This document shows, in pieces, positions 1-9,003 of a stretch of DNA of 64,000 nucleotides. Position 1 is the stretch's first letter; each line of letters starts with the position of its first letter. The stretch is from Burkholderia cepacia. GTDB lineage: Bacteria; Pseudomonadota; Gammaproteobacteria; Burkholderiales; Burkholderiaceae. Under the pieces are notes generated by a model. It did no database searches, was not told where the DNA came from, and saw only the letters and a list, made by a program, of their open reading frames with translations. Position numbers and translations under genes: made by a program. The DNA lies in NCBI RefSeq assembly GCF_001718835.1, contig NZ_CP013444.1, positions 1,178,001 through 1,242,000 on the forward strand. Direction: 5' to 3'.

Positions 1-1088
1 TACGGGGACACCTGCACGTCGGTAAAGCCGTGCGCATCCAGATGGGCGCGCAAGTGAGCGAGAAAATGCGCGGCATCGCTGCCGACCACGAAACGCATCT
101 GGCAATGCGCGTATGCGTGTCCGGGGATCGCATTGGCCGGACTTTCCGGGTTGCCGGTCTTGAACGCCAACACCTCGAAGCTATTCCAGCCGAATACCCG
201 CTCGACCGGCGTGAGGCTTTCCTCGCCCCAGTCGGGGTCGATGGCCGGATCGTTCGAACCGCCGCCGACGGACAGCGACGCGAGTGCGGCGCGCACGCTC
301 GGCGGAATCGGCGGCGGACGCAGGCCGTCGACACGAATCTGCCCGCGCGCGTCGACGATCGACGCCAGCGCGTTCGCGAGTCGGATCCCGGGACTGCGCA
401 GCAGCCCGCCCCAGTTGCCGGAGTGATGCGCGCCGTCGCGCAATTCCACCGACAGCGTGAAGTTCGCGCTGCCGCGCGAGCCCATGAAGAGCGTCGGGCG
501 CGCGGCGCTCACGCGCGGCCCGTCGGACGCGATGAACAGGTCGGCGCGCAGTTCATCGCGATTGATTTCGCACATCCGGGCCAAGCCCGGCGAGCCGGCT
601 TCCTCGCCCATCTCGATGATCGCCTTCACGTTATAGCCGAGCTTGCCGCCACGCGCGCGCAACACCTGCGCCAGCGCGGCAAGATTGATCGTGTGCTGTC
701 CCTTGTTGTCGGCGGTGCCCCGGCCGTACCAGCGATCGCCGTCGACGCTCAGTCGCCACGGCGCGAGGCCGGCCTGCCACTGGGCGTCGTAGCCGTGGAC
801 GACGTCGCCGTGCCCATACGTGAGCAGCGTGAGGGCGGTCGGATCCTCGATTCGCTCGGCAAGCAGGAACGGGCCGCATCCCGGCACCGGGTTGGCGACG
901 CAGCGGCACGTGAAACCAAGCGCTTCGAATGCGGGAATCAGATTCTCGTCCAGATAGGCCTGCAGCGCGGGCAGGCTGTTTTTCGACTGGCTTTCGGTTC
1001 GGTGTGCGACGCGTTCGCTCAAAACTTGCCGGAAACTGCCGTCGTCGAAATACCCCGTTGCGTATGCAATGGCTTGCTCGCGGCTCAT
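1..1088 (-). CDS. M20 family metallopeptidase/amidohydrolase (3' end outside window)
   Basis: This is a zinc-dependent hydrolase of the M20 (ArgE/DapE/CPG2) family that probably cleaves a peptide or N-acyl amino acid in the cytoplasm. About 362 codons are visible and the gene continues off the left edge. Visible family motifs are GHGDVVHG (H93, D95), GRGTADNKGQ with the bridging Asp near 127, and the EEAG pair (E162, E163), so the catalytic half is intact. The ATG at 1088 lies 15 bases after the stop of the upstream ABC ATPase gene. It therefore reads as the last gene of the peptide-importer operon, which suggests that the imported substrate is hydrolysed inside the cell. The exact substrate cannot be read from the sequence. 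Confidence 0.85.
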   Translation of the reverse strand, partial: MSREQAIAYATGYFDDGSFRQVLSERVAHRTESQSKNSLPALQAYLDENLIPAFEALGFTCRCVANPVPGCGPFLLAERIEDPTALTLLTYGHGDVVHGYDAQWQAGLAPWRLSVDGDRWYGRGTADNKGQHTINLAALAQVLRARGGKLGYNVKAIIEMGEEAGSPGLARMCEINRDELRADLFIASDGPRVSAARPTLFMGSRGSANFTLSVELRDGAHHSGNWGGLLRSPGIRLANALASIVDARGQIRVDGLRPPPIPPSVRAALASLSVGGGSNDPAIDPDWGEESLTPVERVFGWNSFEVLAFKTGNPESPANAIPGHAYAHCQMRFVVGSDAAHFLAHLRAHLDAHGFTDVQVSP

Positions 1089-1103
1089 GAAGAAAATCCT
1101 CGG

Positions 1104-1931
1104 TCAGTTCGTGGGAAGAAGGGGCGCAAGTTTCGGAATCCCGAGGCCGGGCTCGGGCGTGAGCGCCGACGACAACAGTCGGCGCGTGTACGGGTGAGCG
1201 GGGCGTTCGAAGATCGTCCCCCGGTCTGCGAGCTCGACGATTTGTCCGCGATACATCACCGCGACGCGGTCCGCGAGATGCTCGACGACGCCGAGGTCGT
1301 GGCTGATGAACAGATAGCTGAGCCCGAATTCCGCCTTCAGGTCGAGCAGCAGATTCAGGATCTGCGCCTGGACCGACACGTCCAGCGCGGAAGTCGGTTC
1401 GTCGCAGATCAGGATGTCCGGGCGCAGGATCAGTGCGCGCGCAATTGCCACGCGTTGCCGCTGGCCACCGGACAACTGGCTTGGATACTGGCCATGCGTG
1501 CGCTCCGGCATCCCGACGAGATCGAGCATCCTGCGGACTTCGGCCTGCTGCGCTGCGGCATCGCCTTCGCTGTGCAGCTTCAGCGGCAGGCCGACGATTT
1601 GCTCGACCGTCTTGCGCGGGTTCAATGACGAGTACGGATCCTGGAAGATCGGCTGGATCCGGCGAGCCATCGCGCGCCGTTCGCGCGGATCGATTTCCCT
1701 GCCGCCGATCAACACGTTGCCGCCCGTCGGCTCGAGCAGGCCGAGCAGCATCTTGGCGAGCGTGCTCTTGCCGCAACCCGATTCGCCGACCAGTCCGAGC
1801 GTTTCGCCGCGATATAGCCGCAGCGACACGTCGTCGACCGCACGCAACTCGGTGGCCGGGCCGAACCAGCCGCGCCGCAGCGTGAACGTGCGCGCGAGCG
1901 AGCAGAGTTCGAGGGCGATTTCGTCGTTCAT
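1104..1931 (-). CDS. Peptide ABC transporter ATP-binding protein (DppF type)
   Basis: This is the second nucleotide-binding subunit of a dipeptide/oligopeptide/nickel-type importer, acting at the inner membrane. The 275 residues contain Walker A (GESGCGKST), the ABC signature LSGGQRQRV and Walker B ending in DEPTSALD. The protein stops soon after the HPYTRRLL segment and is shorter than typical DppF (about 320-330 residues), because most of the C-terminal extension is absent. I chose the ATG at 1931 because it overlaps the upstream ATPase stop by four bases (ATGA), which is typical of translational coupling; a longer reading frame upstream lies inside the other ATPase gene. It pairs with the next ATPase and the two permeases. 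Confidence 0.9.
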   Translation of the reverse strand: MNDEIALELCSLARTFTLRRGWFGPATELRAVDDVSLRLYRGETLGLVGESGCGKSTLAKMLLGLLEPTGGNVLIGGREIDPRERRAMARRIQPIFQDPYSSLNPRKTVEQIVGLPLKLHSEGDAAAQQAEVRRMLDLVGMPERTHGQYPSQLSGGQRQRVAIARALILRPDILICDEPTSALDVSVQAQILNLLLDLKAEFGLSYLFISHDLGVVEHLADRVAVMYRGQIVELADRGTIFERPAHPYTRRLLSSALTPEPGLGIPKLAPLLPTN

Positions 1932-2926
1932 TGCGGCACCTCCGCCGGCATCGGCGCGGGCTCGGCGGCGAGCAGGCAGCGCACTCGATGGCCGGCCCCG
2001 GTTTCGAGGTAAGGGGGCGTTTGCGAGCACGCGTCGCATGCGTGTGCGCAGCGGTTCGCAAATGCGCAGCCCGCCAGCTCGCCGAGCAGCGAAGGCACGA
2101 CGCCCGGGATCGCGCTCAGGTGAGTGCCAGGCTGCTGCCTGCCGCGCACCGGAATGCAGTTCAGCAGTCCGCGCGTGTACGGATGCACCGGCTGCGCGAA
2201 CAAGGTTCCGACCGCCGCGGTCTCGACGATCTGCCCCGCGTACATCACGGCGACCCGGTCGGCGATGCGCGCGACGACGCCGAGGTCGTGCGTGATGAAC
2301 AGCACGGCGGTGCCGAACTCTTGCTGCAGCTCGCGCAGCATGGTGAGTATCTGCGCCTGGATCGTCACGTCGAGCGCCGTGGTCGGCTCGTCAGCGATGA
2401 TCAGATCGGGCTCGCACATCAGCGCCATCGCAATCATCACGCGCTGCCGCAGGCCGCCGGAAAGCTGGTGCGGATACTGGCCGAGCCGTTGCGCGGCGTG
2501 CGTCATGCCGGTCCGTTCGAGCAGATAGACAGCGCGGTCGCGGGCCTCGCTGGCCGTTACCCGGTGATGCTGGCGCAGCGCCTCGACGAGCTGGCTGCCG
2601 AGCGTGTGCGACGGGTTCAGCGAGGTCATCGGCTCCTGGAAGATCATGGCGATCCGGTTGCCGCGCAGCCTTGCCATGTCGCGGTCCGAAAGCGCGCCCA
2701 GATCCTCGCCGGCAAGCCGCAGCCGCTGCGCGGTGCGGCGAGCGCGGCGCGGCAGCAGTCCCATCAGCGCGAGCGAGGTCATCGACTTGCCGCAGCCGGA
2801 TTCGCCGACCAGGCACAGCATCTCGCCGCGCGCGATCTCGAGGTCGATGCCGCGCACCGCGCGCAGCGGACCGTTCGGCGTGGGCAGTTCCACCTGCAGC
2901 TGTTGCACTTCGAGCAGCGCGCTCAT
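1928..2926 (-). CDS. Peptide ABC transporter ATP-binding protein (DppD type)
   Basis: This is the first ATPase subunit of the importer (332 residues). It shows Walker A GESGCGKS, signature LSGGLRQRV and Walker B IIADEPTTALD. The C-terminal oligopeptide-transporter extension is present and carries the Cys-rich segment GCAFANRCAHACDAC, which in this family can bind an Fe-S cluster. The ATG at 2926 overlaps the permease stop by four bases. The pair of non-identical ATPases plus two permeases fits the five-component Dpp/Opp/Nik architecture. The substrate is not determined by the sequence. Confidence 0.92.
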   Translation of the reverse strand: MSALLEVQQLQVELPTPNGPLRAVRGIDLEIARGEMLCLVGESGCGKSMTSLALMGLLPRRARRTAQRLRLAGEDLGALSDRDMARLRGNRIAMIFQEPMTSLNPSHTLGSQLVEALRQHHRVTASEARDRAVYLLERTGMTHAAQRLGQYPHQLSGGLRQRVMIAMALMCEPDLIIADEPTTALDVTIQAQILTMLRELQQEFGTAVLFITHDLGVVARIADRVAVMYAGQIVETAAVGTLFAQPVHPYTRGLLNCIPVRGRQQPGTHLSAIPGVVPSLLGELAGCAFANRCAHACDACSQTPPYLETGAGHRVRCLLAAEPAPMPAEVPQ

Positions 2927-3858
2927 CGCCCGTTTCCTCCATGATGGCGGCCGTCGGGCGCATTCAGATCGCGCAGGCCGTCCCCGACGAGATTGACCGC
3001 GAGCACGAGCACCGCGAGCGCGACGCCCGGAATGACGATGACCCACGGCTGGAAAAACATGTACGTCTTGCCCTCGGAGATCATCAGCCCCCACGAAGGA
3101 AGCGGCGGCGGCACGCCGAGCCCGAGAAACGACAGCGCGGCCTCGAGCAGGATTGAGTGGGCCATTTCGAGCGTCAGCACGACGATCAGTGCGTTCGCGA
3201 TGTTGGGCAGCAGTTCGCGCAGCAGGATGTACGGCGTCGACGCGCCGACGGCCTTCGCGGCCGCGATGAATTCCGCGTCGCGTAGTTGCTGCGTGACCGA
3301 GCGCGATACGACCGCGAAGCGATCCCAGATCAGGAAGCCGAGCAGCAGGATCACCGTTCTCAGCGACGTGCCGAGCAGCGACGACAGCGCGAGCGCCACC
3401 AGGATCACCGGCATCGCGAGGCGCGTCGTGAGCACGTAGCTGATCACGCTGTCGACGCGGCCGCCAAAGTAGCCGGCGAGTACGCCGAGTGTCGTGCCGA
3501 TCAGGCCGGACAGCGCGGCGGCCGCGACACCGATCGTCAGCGACACGCGTGCGCCGTACAGCAGTCGACTCAGGTAATCGCGTCCGAGCTTGTCGGTGCC
3601 GAGCGGATGCTGCCAATCGCCGTTCGTGTGCCAGACCGGTGGAATCAGCCGGCTGCCGAGGTCCTGCGCATACGGATCGTGCGGCGCCAGCCACGGCGCC
3701 AGCAGCGCGGCGAGCACGATCGCGCCGAGCAGCGCCGCACCGATCGCGAGGCCGCGATGGCCGACGATGCGCCGCAGCACCCGATGCCATGCGGGCGCGG
3801 GCGTGCACAGGTTGATAGCGGTTGCGTCACTGCGTGACGAAGAGTGTCCTGTCATCAT
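2923..3858 (-). CDS. Peptide ABC transporter permease (DppC type)
   Basis: This inner-membrane permease has 311 residues. A cytoplasmic N-terminus is followed by the OppC-type N-terminal membrane segment (near residues 30-55) and a BPD_transp_1 core. The EAA-like loop that contacts the ATPase is seen as EFIAAAKAVGASTPYILLRELLPN. Two adjacent ATG codons (3858 and 3855) could both start translation. It overlaps the downstream ATPase by four bases and starts 16 bases after the first permease, so the operon is tightly packed. Confidence 0.92.
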   Translation of the reverse strand: MMTGHSSSRSDATAINLCTPAPAWHRVLRRIVGHRGLAIGAALLGAIVLAALLAPWLAPHDPYAQDLGSRLIPPVWHTNGDWQHPLGTDKLGRDYLSRLLYGARVSLTIGVAAAALSGLIGTTLGVLAGYFGGRVDSVISYVLTTRLAMPVILVALALSSLLGTSLRTVILLLGFLIWDRFAVVSRSVTQQLRDAEFIAAAKAVGASTPYILLRELLPNIANALIVVLTLEMAHSILLEAALSFLGLGVPPPLPSWGLMISEGKTYMFFQPWVIVIPGVALAVLVLAVNLVGDGLRDLNAPDGRHHGGNGR

Positions 3859-3874
3859 CAGTCGGGTCCTCGGG

Positions 3875-4792
3875 TTAGCCCACGCGCAGGCACGGATCGA
3901 GCGCGGCGTTCGCGACGTCGGCGAGAAAGGTGAGGCCGATATAGAACATCGCGATCAGCAGCACCACCGCCTGCACGACCGGGAAGTCGCTGCGCGCGAT
4001 CGCGTCCCACGCGAGCTGACCAAGACCTTGCAGCGAGAACACCGATTCGATCACGACCGAGCCGCCGAGCATGAAGCCCAACTCGACGGCCGCGAGCGCG
4101 ACCACCGGGATCAGTGCGTTGCGCAGCGCGTGGCGGAAGATCACGCGCGCGGGAGAGAGCCCTTTCGCGCGCGCGGTGCGAATGTAGTCGGCGCCGAGCA
4201 CGTCGAGCATCCCGGCGCGCGTGAGGCGCATCATCGATGGCGTCGCGTAATAGCCGAGCGCGATCGCGGGCAGCACGAAGTTCTGCCACTGTGCGTTGCC
4301 CGCGACCGGCAGCCAGCGCAGCCAGATCGAGAACACGAGAATCAGCGCGAGGCCGAACCAGAAGCTCGGCATCGCCTGCCCGACGACCGCGACGAACAGC
4401 GACAGGCGATCGATCCACGTGTCGCGGAAGATCGCCGCGAGCACGCCGAGCGGAATCGCGATCGCCACCGCCAGCGCGAGCGACACCGTGCCGAGCTTCA
4501 GCGTGATCGGCAGGCGTTGTCCGATCAGGTCCATCACCGTGTCCTGAAAGAAGAACGAGCGGCCGAAATCCAGGTGAACCGCCCGCCACAACCAGTCGAG
4601 ATATTGCGCCGGGAGCGGCCGGTCGAGCCCGTACTGCGCGCGGATTTCCGCGACTTGCTGCGCGGACGCCTCGGGCCCCGCGATCGAGGTGGCCAGATCG
4701 CCGGACAAGTGCAGCAGCGCGAAGCTGACGAGCGACACCGTGAAGGCCACCGCGAGCGCGAGCGCGAAGCGGCGTGCGACGTAGGAGAGCAT
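3875..4792 (-). CDS. Peptide ABC transporter permease (DppB type)
   Basis: This inner-membrane permease has 305 residues and begins with the standard DppB N-terminal membrane anchor, followed by the Leu-Asp-Phe-Gly-(Arg)-Ser region (LDFGRSFFFQD). The C-terminal part contains the EAA loop (ADYIRTARAKGLSPARVIFR). It forms the heteromeric channel with the adjacent DppC-type permease. It lies 34 bases after the binding-protein gene and 16 bases before the second permease. Length and motif order are normal for the family. Confidence 0.92.
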   Translation of the reverse strand: MLSYVARRFALALAVAFTVSLVSFALLHLSGDLATSIAGPEASAQQVAEIRAQYGLDRPLPAQYLDWLWRAVHLDFGRSFFFQDTVMDLIGQRLPITLKLGTVSLALAVAIAIPLGVLAAIFRDTWIDRLSLFVAVVGQAMPSFWFGLALILVFSIWLRWLPVAGNAQWQNFVLPAIALGYYATPSMMRLTRAGMLDVLGADYIRTARAKGLSPARVIFRHALRNALIPVVALAAVELGFMLGGSVVIESVFSLQGLGQLAWDAIARSDFPVVQAVVLLIAMFYIGLTFLADVANAALDPCLRVG

Positions 4793-4826
4793 GACGGGCT
4801 CCGTGACGTGAAGGGGCGGGGCCCGG

Positions 4827-6365
4827 TTATTTCCAGCTCGCCTGCGAGAAACGCGGCAGTTCGTCGGGCCAAGGCTGGAATTTTAGGTCCGACGTGAATG
4901 CGTAATTCGTCGAGTACGAGAACAGCGGCGCCCAGTACGCCTGCTCGCTGATGCGCTTGAGCGCGGTGGCGTAGCGGGCCTTGCGCTCGGCCGGATCGTT
5001 CGATGCGTCCGCGATGCCGATGTCCTTCATCACGCCCGGATCCTTTGCGGAGTCGTCGGGGCCGCCCTTGAAGAACGCGCCGAGCGACGCGGACGCGTCG
5101 TTGACCGAATACGAACCCCAAGCCTGGAAGGTCATCGGCGTCTTGCCGGCGCGATACGCGGTGCGCAGCGCCGCATATTGGAGGTAGTGCAGGTGCGCGA
5201 CGATCCCGACCTTGCGAAGGTCGCCGATGATGGCTTCCGCGTACTCGCGCTCGCGATATGCATACAGGTCGGTCTCGAAGCCACTCGGGTAGCCGGCATC
5301 CTTCAACAGCGCACGCGCCTTCGCCGGATCGTAGTTGTATTTGACCGCGACGCTCGCGTCGCAGCCGAACTGCGTGCGAAAGCACGGCGCATGGATAGGC
5401 TGACTGCCGCCGCGCACGAGGTTCGTCGCCAGTGCGGCGCGGTTGACCGCGTGGTTGACGGCTTCGCGTACGCGCACGTCCTTGAACGGCGAGTTCGGCG
5501 CCGAGGTTCCCTGGGCGTCCATCGTCAGGAAGCCGATGCGCATCGTTTCGCCGCCGGCCACCGTCAGATTCGGGATGGCCTTCAACGACTGGGCCTGATC
5601 GGCCGGCACGCGCCAGATCCAGTCGACCGCGCCGGTCATCAATTGCGCGGCACGGGTTTCCGGATCAGGGATCACGACGAAGCGCAGCGTGCCGATCTTC
5701 GGCTGGCCGAGCGGACTGCCGCTGAAATAGGCGGCGTTCTTCGCGAGTGTCACGCCGACGCCGGGCTGGATCGACGTGACGCGATACGGTCCGGTGCCGA
5801 TCGGCGCCTTGCTGAAGCCGTCCAGGCCGACCTTGTTGAAATAGGCTTCCGGGTAGATCGGCAGCGGGCCGGCCAGATATTCGAGCGCGGCGGGGAAGGG
5901 CGCCTTCAGCACAATGCGCACCTGATAATCGCCGACCTTCTCGGCACGCTTGATCCAGTCGACGTTTTGCCGGGTCACGACCTTCGAGTTCGGCGAACTC
6001 ATGTAGTTGAAGGTGAATGCGACGTCGGCGGCGCTGAAAGGATCGCCGTTCTGAAACTTCACATCGCGGCGCAAATCGACCAGCAGCGAGGTCGGCGATT
6101 CCCATTTCCACGACGTGGCTAGCGCGGGCTTGAACTGGCCGGTGGCGGGATCCGCGTAGATCAGGTTGTCCCAGATCAGATGAGCGAGAATCACGCCTTC
6201 GCGCAAATTGTTGTGATACGCGGAAATATTTTCGACTTCGCTATCCGATGCATACACGAGCGTATCGTTCGCTTTGCCTGCAACCGCGTGCGCGGTATAG
6301 AGCAGTACGGATACGCATACGAATGCACGCCTTGCGTTGCGGATCAGACCAGCATGAAGCTTCAT
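4827..6365 (-). CDS. Periplasmic peptide-binding protein of ABC importer (SBP_bac_5)
   Basis: This is the solute-binding component (512 residues) that delivers substrate to the permease pair. A Sec signal peptide is visible at residues 1-29 (basic MKLHAGLIRNARR, hydrophobic stretch, AHAVAG cleavage region). The mature protein has the SBP_bac_5 layout, including the typical segments LIWDNLIYADPATG, VAFTFNYM, IGTGPYRV and VREAVNHAVNRAAL. It is the first gene of the operon and is divergent from a LysR gene. Its size fits DppA/OppA-type proteins, but the specificity (dipeptide, glutathione, nickel, opine) cannot be judged by eye. Confidence 0.9.
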   Translation of the reverse strand: MKLHAGLIRNARRAFVCVSVLLYTAHAVAGKANDTLVYASDSEVENISAYHNNLREGVILAHLIWDNLIYADPATGQFKPALATSWKWESPTSLLVDLRRDVKFQNGDPFSAADVAFTFNYMSSPNSKVVTRQNVDWIKRAEKVGDYQVRIVLKAPFPAALEYLAGPLPIYPEAYFNKVGLDGFSKAPIGTGPYRVTSIQPGVGVTLAKNAAYFSGSPLGQPKIGTLRFVVIPDPETRAAQLMTGAVDWIWRVPADQAQSLKAIPNLTVAGGETMRIGFLTMDAQGTSAPNSPFKDVRVREAVNHAVNRAALATNLVRGGSQPIHAPCFRTQFGCDASVAVKYNYDPAKARALLKDAGYPSGFETDLYAYREREYAEAIIGDLRKVGIVAHLHYLQYAALRTAYRAGKTPMTFQAWGSYSVNDASASLGAFFKGGPDDSAKDPGVMKDIGIADASNDPAERKARYATALKRISEQAYWAPLFSYSTNYAFTSDLKFQPWPDELPRFSQASWK

Positions 6366-6446
6366 GAATCGCCCCCCGGAACAGGACTTCGCTGTTGAAC
6401 GTCGGATGCTGGTAGCGAGACTATCGGGCGATTTTTGCCGAGACTA

Positions 6447-6461
6447 TTATTGATTAAATAA
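6447..6461. promoter_or_regulatory. Candidate LysR-type operator between the binding protein and LysR genes
   Basis: The 230-bp divergent intergenic region contains the inverted repeat TTATTGATTAAATAA (arms TTATT/AATAA), which fits the T-N11-A pattern bound by LysR-type regulators. It lies in an AT-rich patch of otherwise GC-rich DNA, about 85 bases upstream of the importer start. Its role is inferred from position and pattern only. Confidence 0.45.
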
Positions 6462-6595
6462 CTTTGCGTTGCCGGATCGGCAAAGCGGCGGTTCGAGCCC
6501 CCTCGCTACGCGGCGCGCGCCGCGCGGCGAGGTCGTCGTCGCGTAGCGAACTAGTTCGGCCGGCGCCGAAAGCGCCATGCCGGTAAGGATCGGGA

Positions 6596-7495
6596 ATGAA
6601 ACAGCATCATCTGCAGGAAACGGCGTTGCGCTATTTCCTCGACGTCGTGCGCACCGGATCGATCAGCGAGTCGTCGGTGCGGCTGAACGTGGCGGCGTCG
6701 GCAATCAGCCGGCAGATCGCCGGACTCGAGAGCGCGCTGGACACGCCGCTGTTCGAGCGCCGGCCGCGCGGGATGGTCGCGACCGCGGCGGGCGAATTGC
6801 TCGCCGCCTATGCATCGCGGCTGGCGCTGGAGGCGGATCGGATCGTGCAGGACATTGAGGCGTTGCAGGGCGTGCGCCGCGGCAAGATCCGGATTGCATC
6901 GTCTGACGGCGGCGCGATCGAGCTACTGCCAAAGGCGATGGCTGCATTCCGGAAGGACTATCCCAGCATTCACTTTCACCTCGCGGTCAGCGCTCCGGCA
7001 GAAGTGACGCGGCGCGTGCGCGAAGGGGAAGTCGACATCGGGCTGACCTTCAGCCGGACCACGCACGGCGACATCAAGGTCGTGCATCGCAGCCCGGCGC
7101 CGGTGGTGGCGGTGATGCGCCGCGAGCATCCGCTCGCGCGTTTCGAGCGCCTGAGCCTCGCGCAGCTGCGCGAGTATCCGCTGGCGCTGTCGGATACGAA
7201 CACGACGATCAGGCAATTGTTCGACATTACCGCGAGCCAGCAACGTCTCGTGTTCGAGCCGGTGATGGTCAGCAATTACGCAGAGTCGCTGCACAATTTC
7301 GTCGCGGCGTCGGACGCGGTGTCGATCGCGGCCGAGGTCACGATCCGGCATCGCGCCGCACGTGGCGAGATTGCCGCGGTGCCTATCCGCGATCCCGGGC
7401 TCGGCGAGCGCTATATCGAGGTGCAGACGCTCGTCGGGCGCACGCTGCCAAAAAACGTGCAGCTGTTCGTGGAGTTCCTCCTCACGCTGCTGTGA
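6596..7495 (+). CDS. LysR family transcriptional regulator
   Basis: This is a 299-residue regulator. The N-terminal winged helix-turn-helix (about residues 8-65) is recognisable from SISESSVRLNVAASAISRQI and LESALDTPLFER. An effector-binding, periplasmic-binding-protein-like domain follows from about residue 90. It is divergent from the peptide importer operon and separated from it by an AT-rich region with a candidate operator, so the importer and the M20 hydrolase are its likely targets. The inducer is unknown, though a small peptide or amino-acid derivative would fit the neighbours. Confidence 0.92.
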   Translation: MKQHHLQETALRYFLDVVRTGSISESSVRLNVAASAISRQIAGLESALDTPLFERRPRGMVATAAGELLAAYASRLALEADRIVQDIEALQGVRRGKIRIASSDGGAIELLPKAMAAFRKDYPSIHFHLAVSAPAEVTRRVREGEVDIGLTFSRTTHGDIKVVHRSPAPVVAVMRREHPLARFERLSLAQLREYPLALSDTNTTIRQLFDITASQQRLVFEPVMVSNYAESLHNFVAASDAVSIAAEVTIRHRAARGEIAAVPIRDPGLGERYIEVQTLVGRTLPKNVQLFVEFLLTLL

Positions 7496-7543
7496 CTTCC
7501 GAGCGCGTCTTTTCCGAGGATCTGAGCAGCGCCGCTCTCGTGT

Positions 7544-7975
7544 TCAGACCGGCAGTTCGGTGGTCGTCAGGATTTCTCGCAGCACGATAAAGGCTCGGAC
7601 TTGCCGCACGCCCTGCAGATACAGCAGCTTTTCTGCGTGCAGCCGGTTGAAGCTGTCGCTGTCACGCGTGCGGATCAGCATGCAACTCTTTCAAACACCG
7701 TGAACGACTCCGGCGTCGAGCGGTCGAGCATCACGCCGATCAGCACCAACATGCCCGCGTCGATCTTCTTCGGATCGAGCAGCGCGACCGTCGCGCGGAT
7801 CACGCCGGCCTCCTTGAGCCGCTCGACGCGGCGCAGGCACGCCGGTGCGCTCAACTTGACTTTCGCCGCCAGTGTGACATGCATCGTGTTGCAGTTGCCG
7901 CAGGATCGCGTGATACGCGTGGTCGGTCTGGACGTCCGGTCGGTGTGGCTTCGTGGAGGCTGTAGTTTTTTTCAT
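7544..7975 (-). pseudogene. acdR: Broken Lrp/AsnC-type regulator, probable acdR remnant
   Basis: Three consecutive reading-frame pieces together make one Lrp/AsnC protein. The first starts at the ATG at 7975 (MKKTTASTKPHRPDVQTD, then AILRQLQ). The second carries the helix-turn-helix segment LAAKVKLSAPACLRRVERLK and the linker to about 7680. The third, from the ATG near 7687, carries the RAM domain end (LQGVRQVRAFIVLREILTTT) and stops at 7544. Changes of frame near 7884 and 7680 make a full-length product impossible. It is divergent from an ACC deaminase remnant, the known arrangement of acdR and acdS in Burkholderia, so acdR is the likely origin. Confidence 0.8.
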
Positions 7976-8151
7976 TGCGATGAAGTGAATCGGAAGAAAC
8001 AAAAATGGATTGAAGCGGTGTTTCGTTTCATGACGTTATGCGTAAACATTTTTTCGCAACCCGTCAGAACGCCGGCTTCTCCATGATGATACACACCTGC
8101 TGCGACGACCGCGTGGCGATGTCCGACCACATATCGAGAGGAATCTCCCCC

Positions 8152-8440
8152 ATGAACCTGCAACGTTTCCTCCGCTATCCGCTCACGTTTGGCCCGACGC
8201 CGATTCAGCCGACGAAGCGTTTGAGCGCCCATCTCGGCGGCAACAAGGGCCCGCAAGCTCGAATACCTGATTCCCGAAGCGCTCGCGCAAGGTTGCGACA
8301 CGCTCGTGTCGATCGGCGGTATTCAGTCGAACCAGACGCGCCAGGTGGCTGCCGTTGCCGCGCATCTCGGGATTAAGTGCGTGCTGGTGCAAGAGAACTG
8401 GGTCAATTATTCGGATGCCGTGTATGACCGCGTTGGCAAT
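8152..8440 (+). pseudogene. acdS: Truncated ACC deaminase gene remnant
   Basis: The ATG at 8152, preceded by a GAGAGG-like ribosome site, starts the ACC deaminase N-terminus (MNLQRFLRYPLTFGPTPIQP, then TKRLSAHLGG). An in-frame gap removes about 19 family codons up to GGNK, which contains the pyridoxal-phosphate lysine. One extra base then shifts the frame. Reading the shifted frame gives RKLEYLIPEALAQGCDTLVS and later SNQTRQVAAVAAHLGIKC and VQENWVNYSDAVYDRVGN. Homology stops at 8440, where IS-derived sequence begins; the remaining two thirds of the gene are missing. The enzyme (1-aminocyclopropane-1-carboxylate to ammonia and 2-oxobutanoate) cannot be made. Confidence 0.9.
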
Positions 8441-8796
8441 TGAATTTATCTTCCCACTCGCCGATCACGTTGAAGCGGCGGATATTGAACAGGGCTGCCG
8501 TTTGTCGCTGGGACAAGCCTTCGCGCATCCGCTTCAGGACCGAAAGTTTGAATTCAGCGCTGAAATTCGTGGGAGCTCGCTTCTTCGTCCGCACGCCTTC
8601 CTCACCATGAGCCCGATAGCGGGCAATCCATTGCCGCAGCAATGAAATGTTGGCGCCATGCCGTTGAGCAACAGCCTTTAGGCCGGCCTCGCCGGAACAG
8701 TAAGCTCTGACGGCCGCTAGCTTGGCTCGGTCCGTGTATTTTCCCATAGCCCTTTCAGGTCAGGGTCCAACCTTCGGGGGTTCAGTTCACGAATAG
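8441..8796 (-). mobile_element. IS3-family insertion sequence remnant (OrfA part)
   Basis: A minus-strand frame starting at the ATG at 8747 (MGKYTDRAKLAAVRAYCSGE) has the helix-turn-helix design of IS3-family OrfA, with a second HTH around SQRQTAALFNIRR. The frame loses IS-like character at GEWEDKFN and runs into antisense acdS sequence. The element is therefore cut at 8440/8441 and lacks the rest of OrfA, OrfB and the far end. Upstream of the ATG is a TGAACTGAACCCCCGAAGG stretch that looks like an IS3-type terminal end; the outer border near 8796 is an estimate. The element cannot move on its own. Confidence 0.75.
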
Positions 8797-9003
8797 GTGG
8801 ACACCTATGCTCCTCGTTCAGAGCACTTCCGGATAGATGTCGCTACTGGACCGCTTACGCTGCTGCGGCGGTAAGCGTCGAGGCGTTACCATCGGCATTC
8901 CTGCCGGTTGTCACAATCAACGAGGTGGCGTCGGTGTGCGCATGAATCCCGAGCCGGTGAGCGTGCGGTGATCGTCGCACGGATACGAAGCGGCGTGGGA
9001 TGT

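Noticed and set aside
8038..8376. A plus-strand ORF running through the acdS start as an intact new protein
   Set aside because: Only part of it is acdS-derived, and the rest is frame-shifted acdS; the pseudogene reading explains the sequence better.
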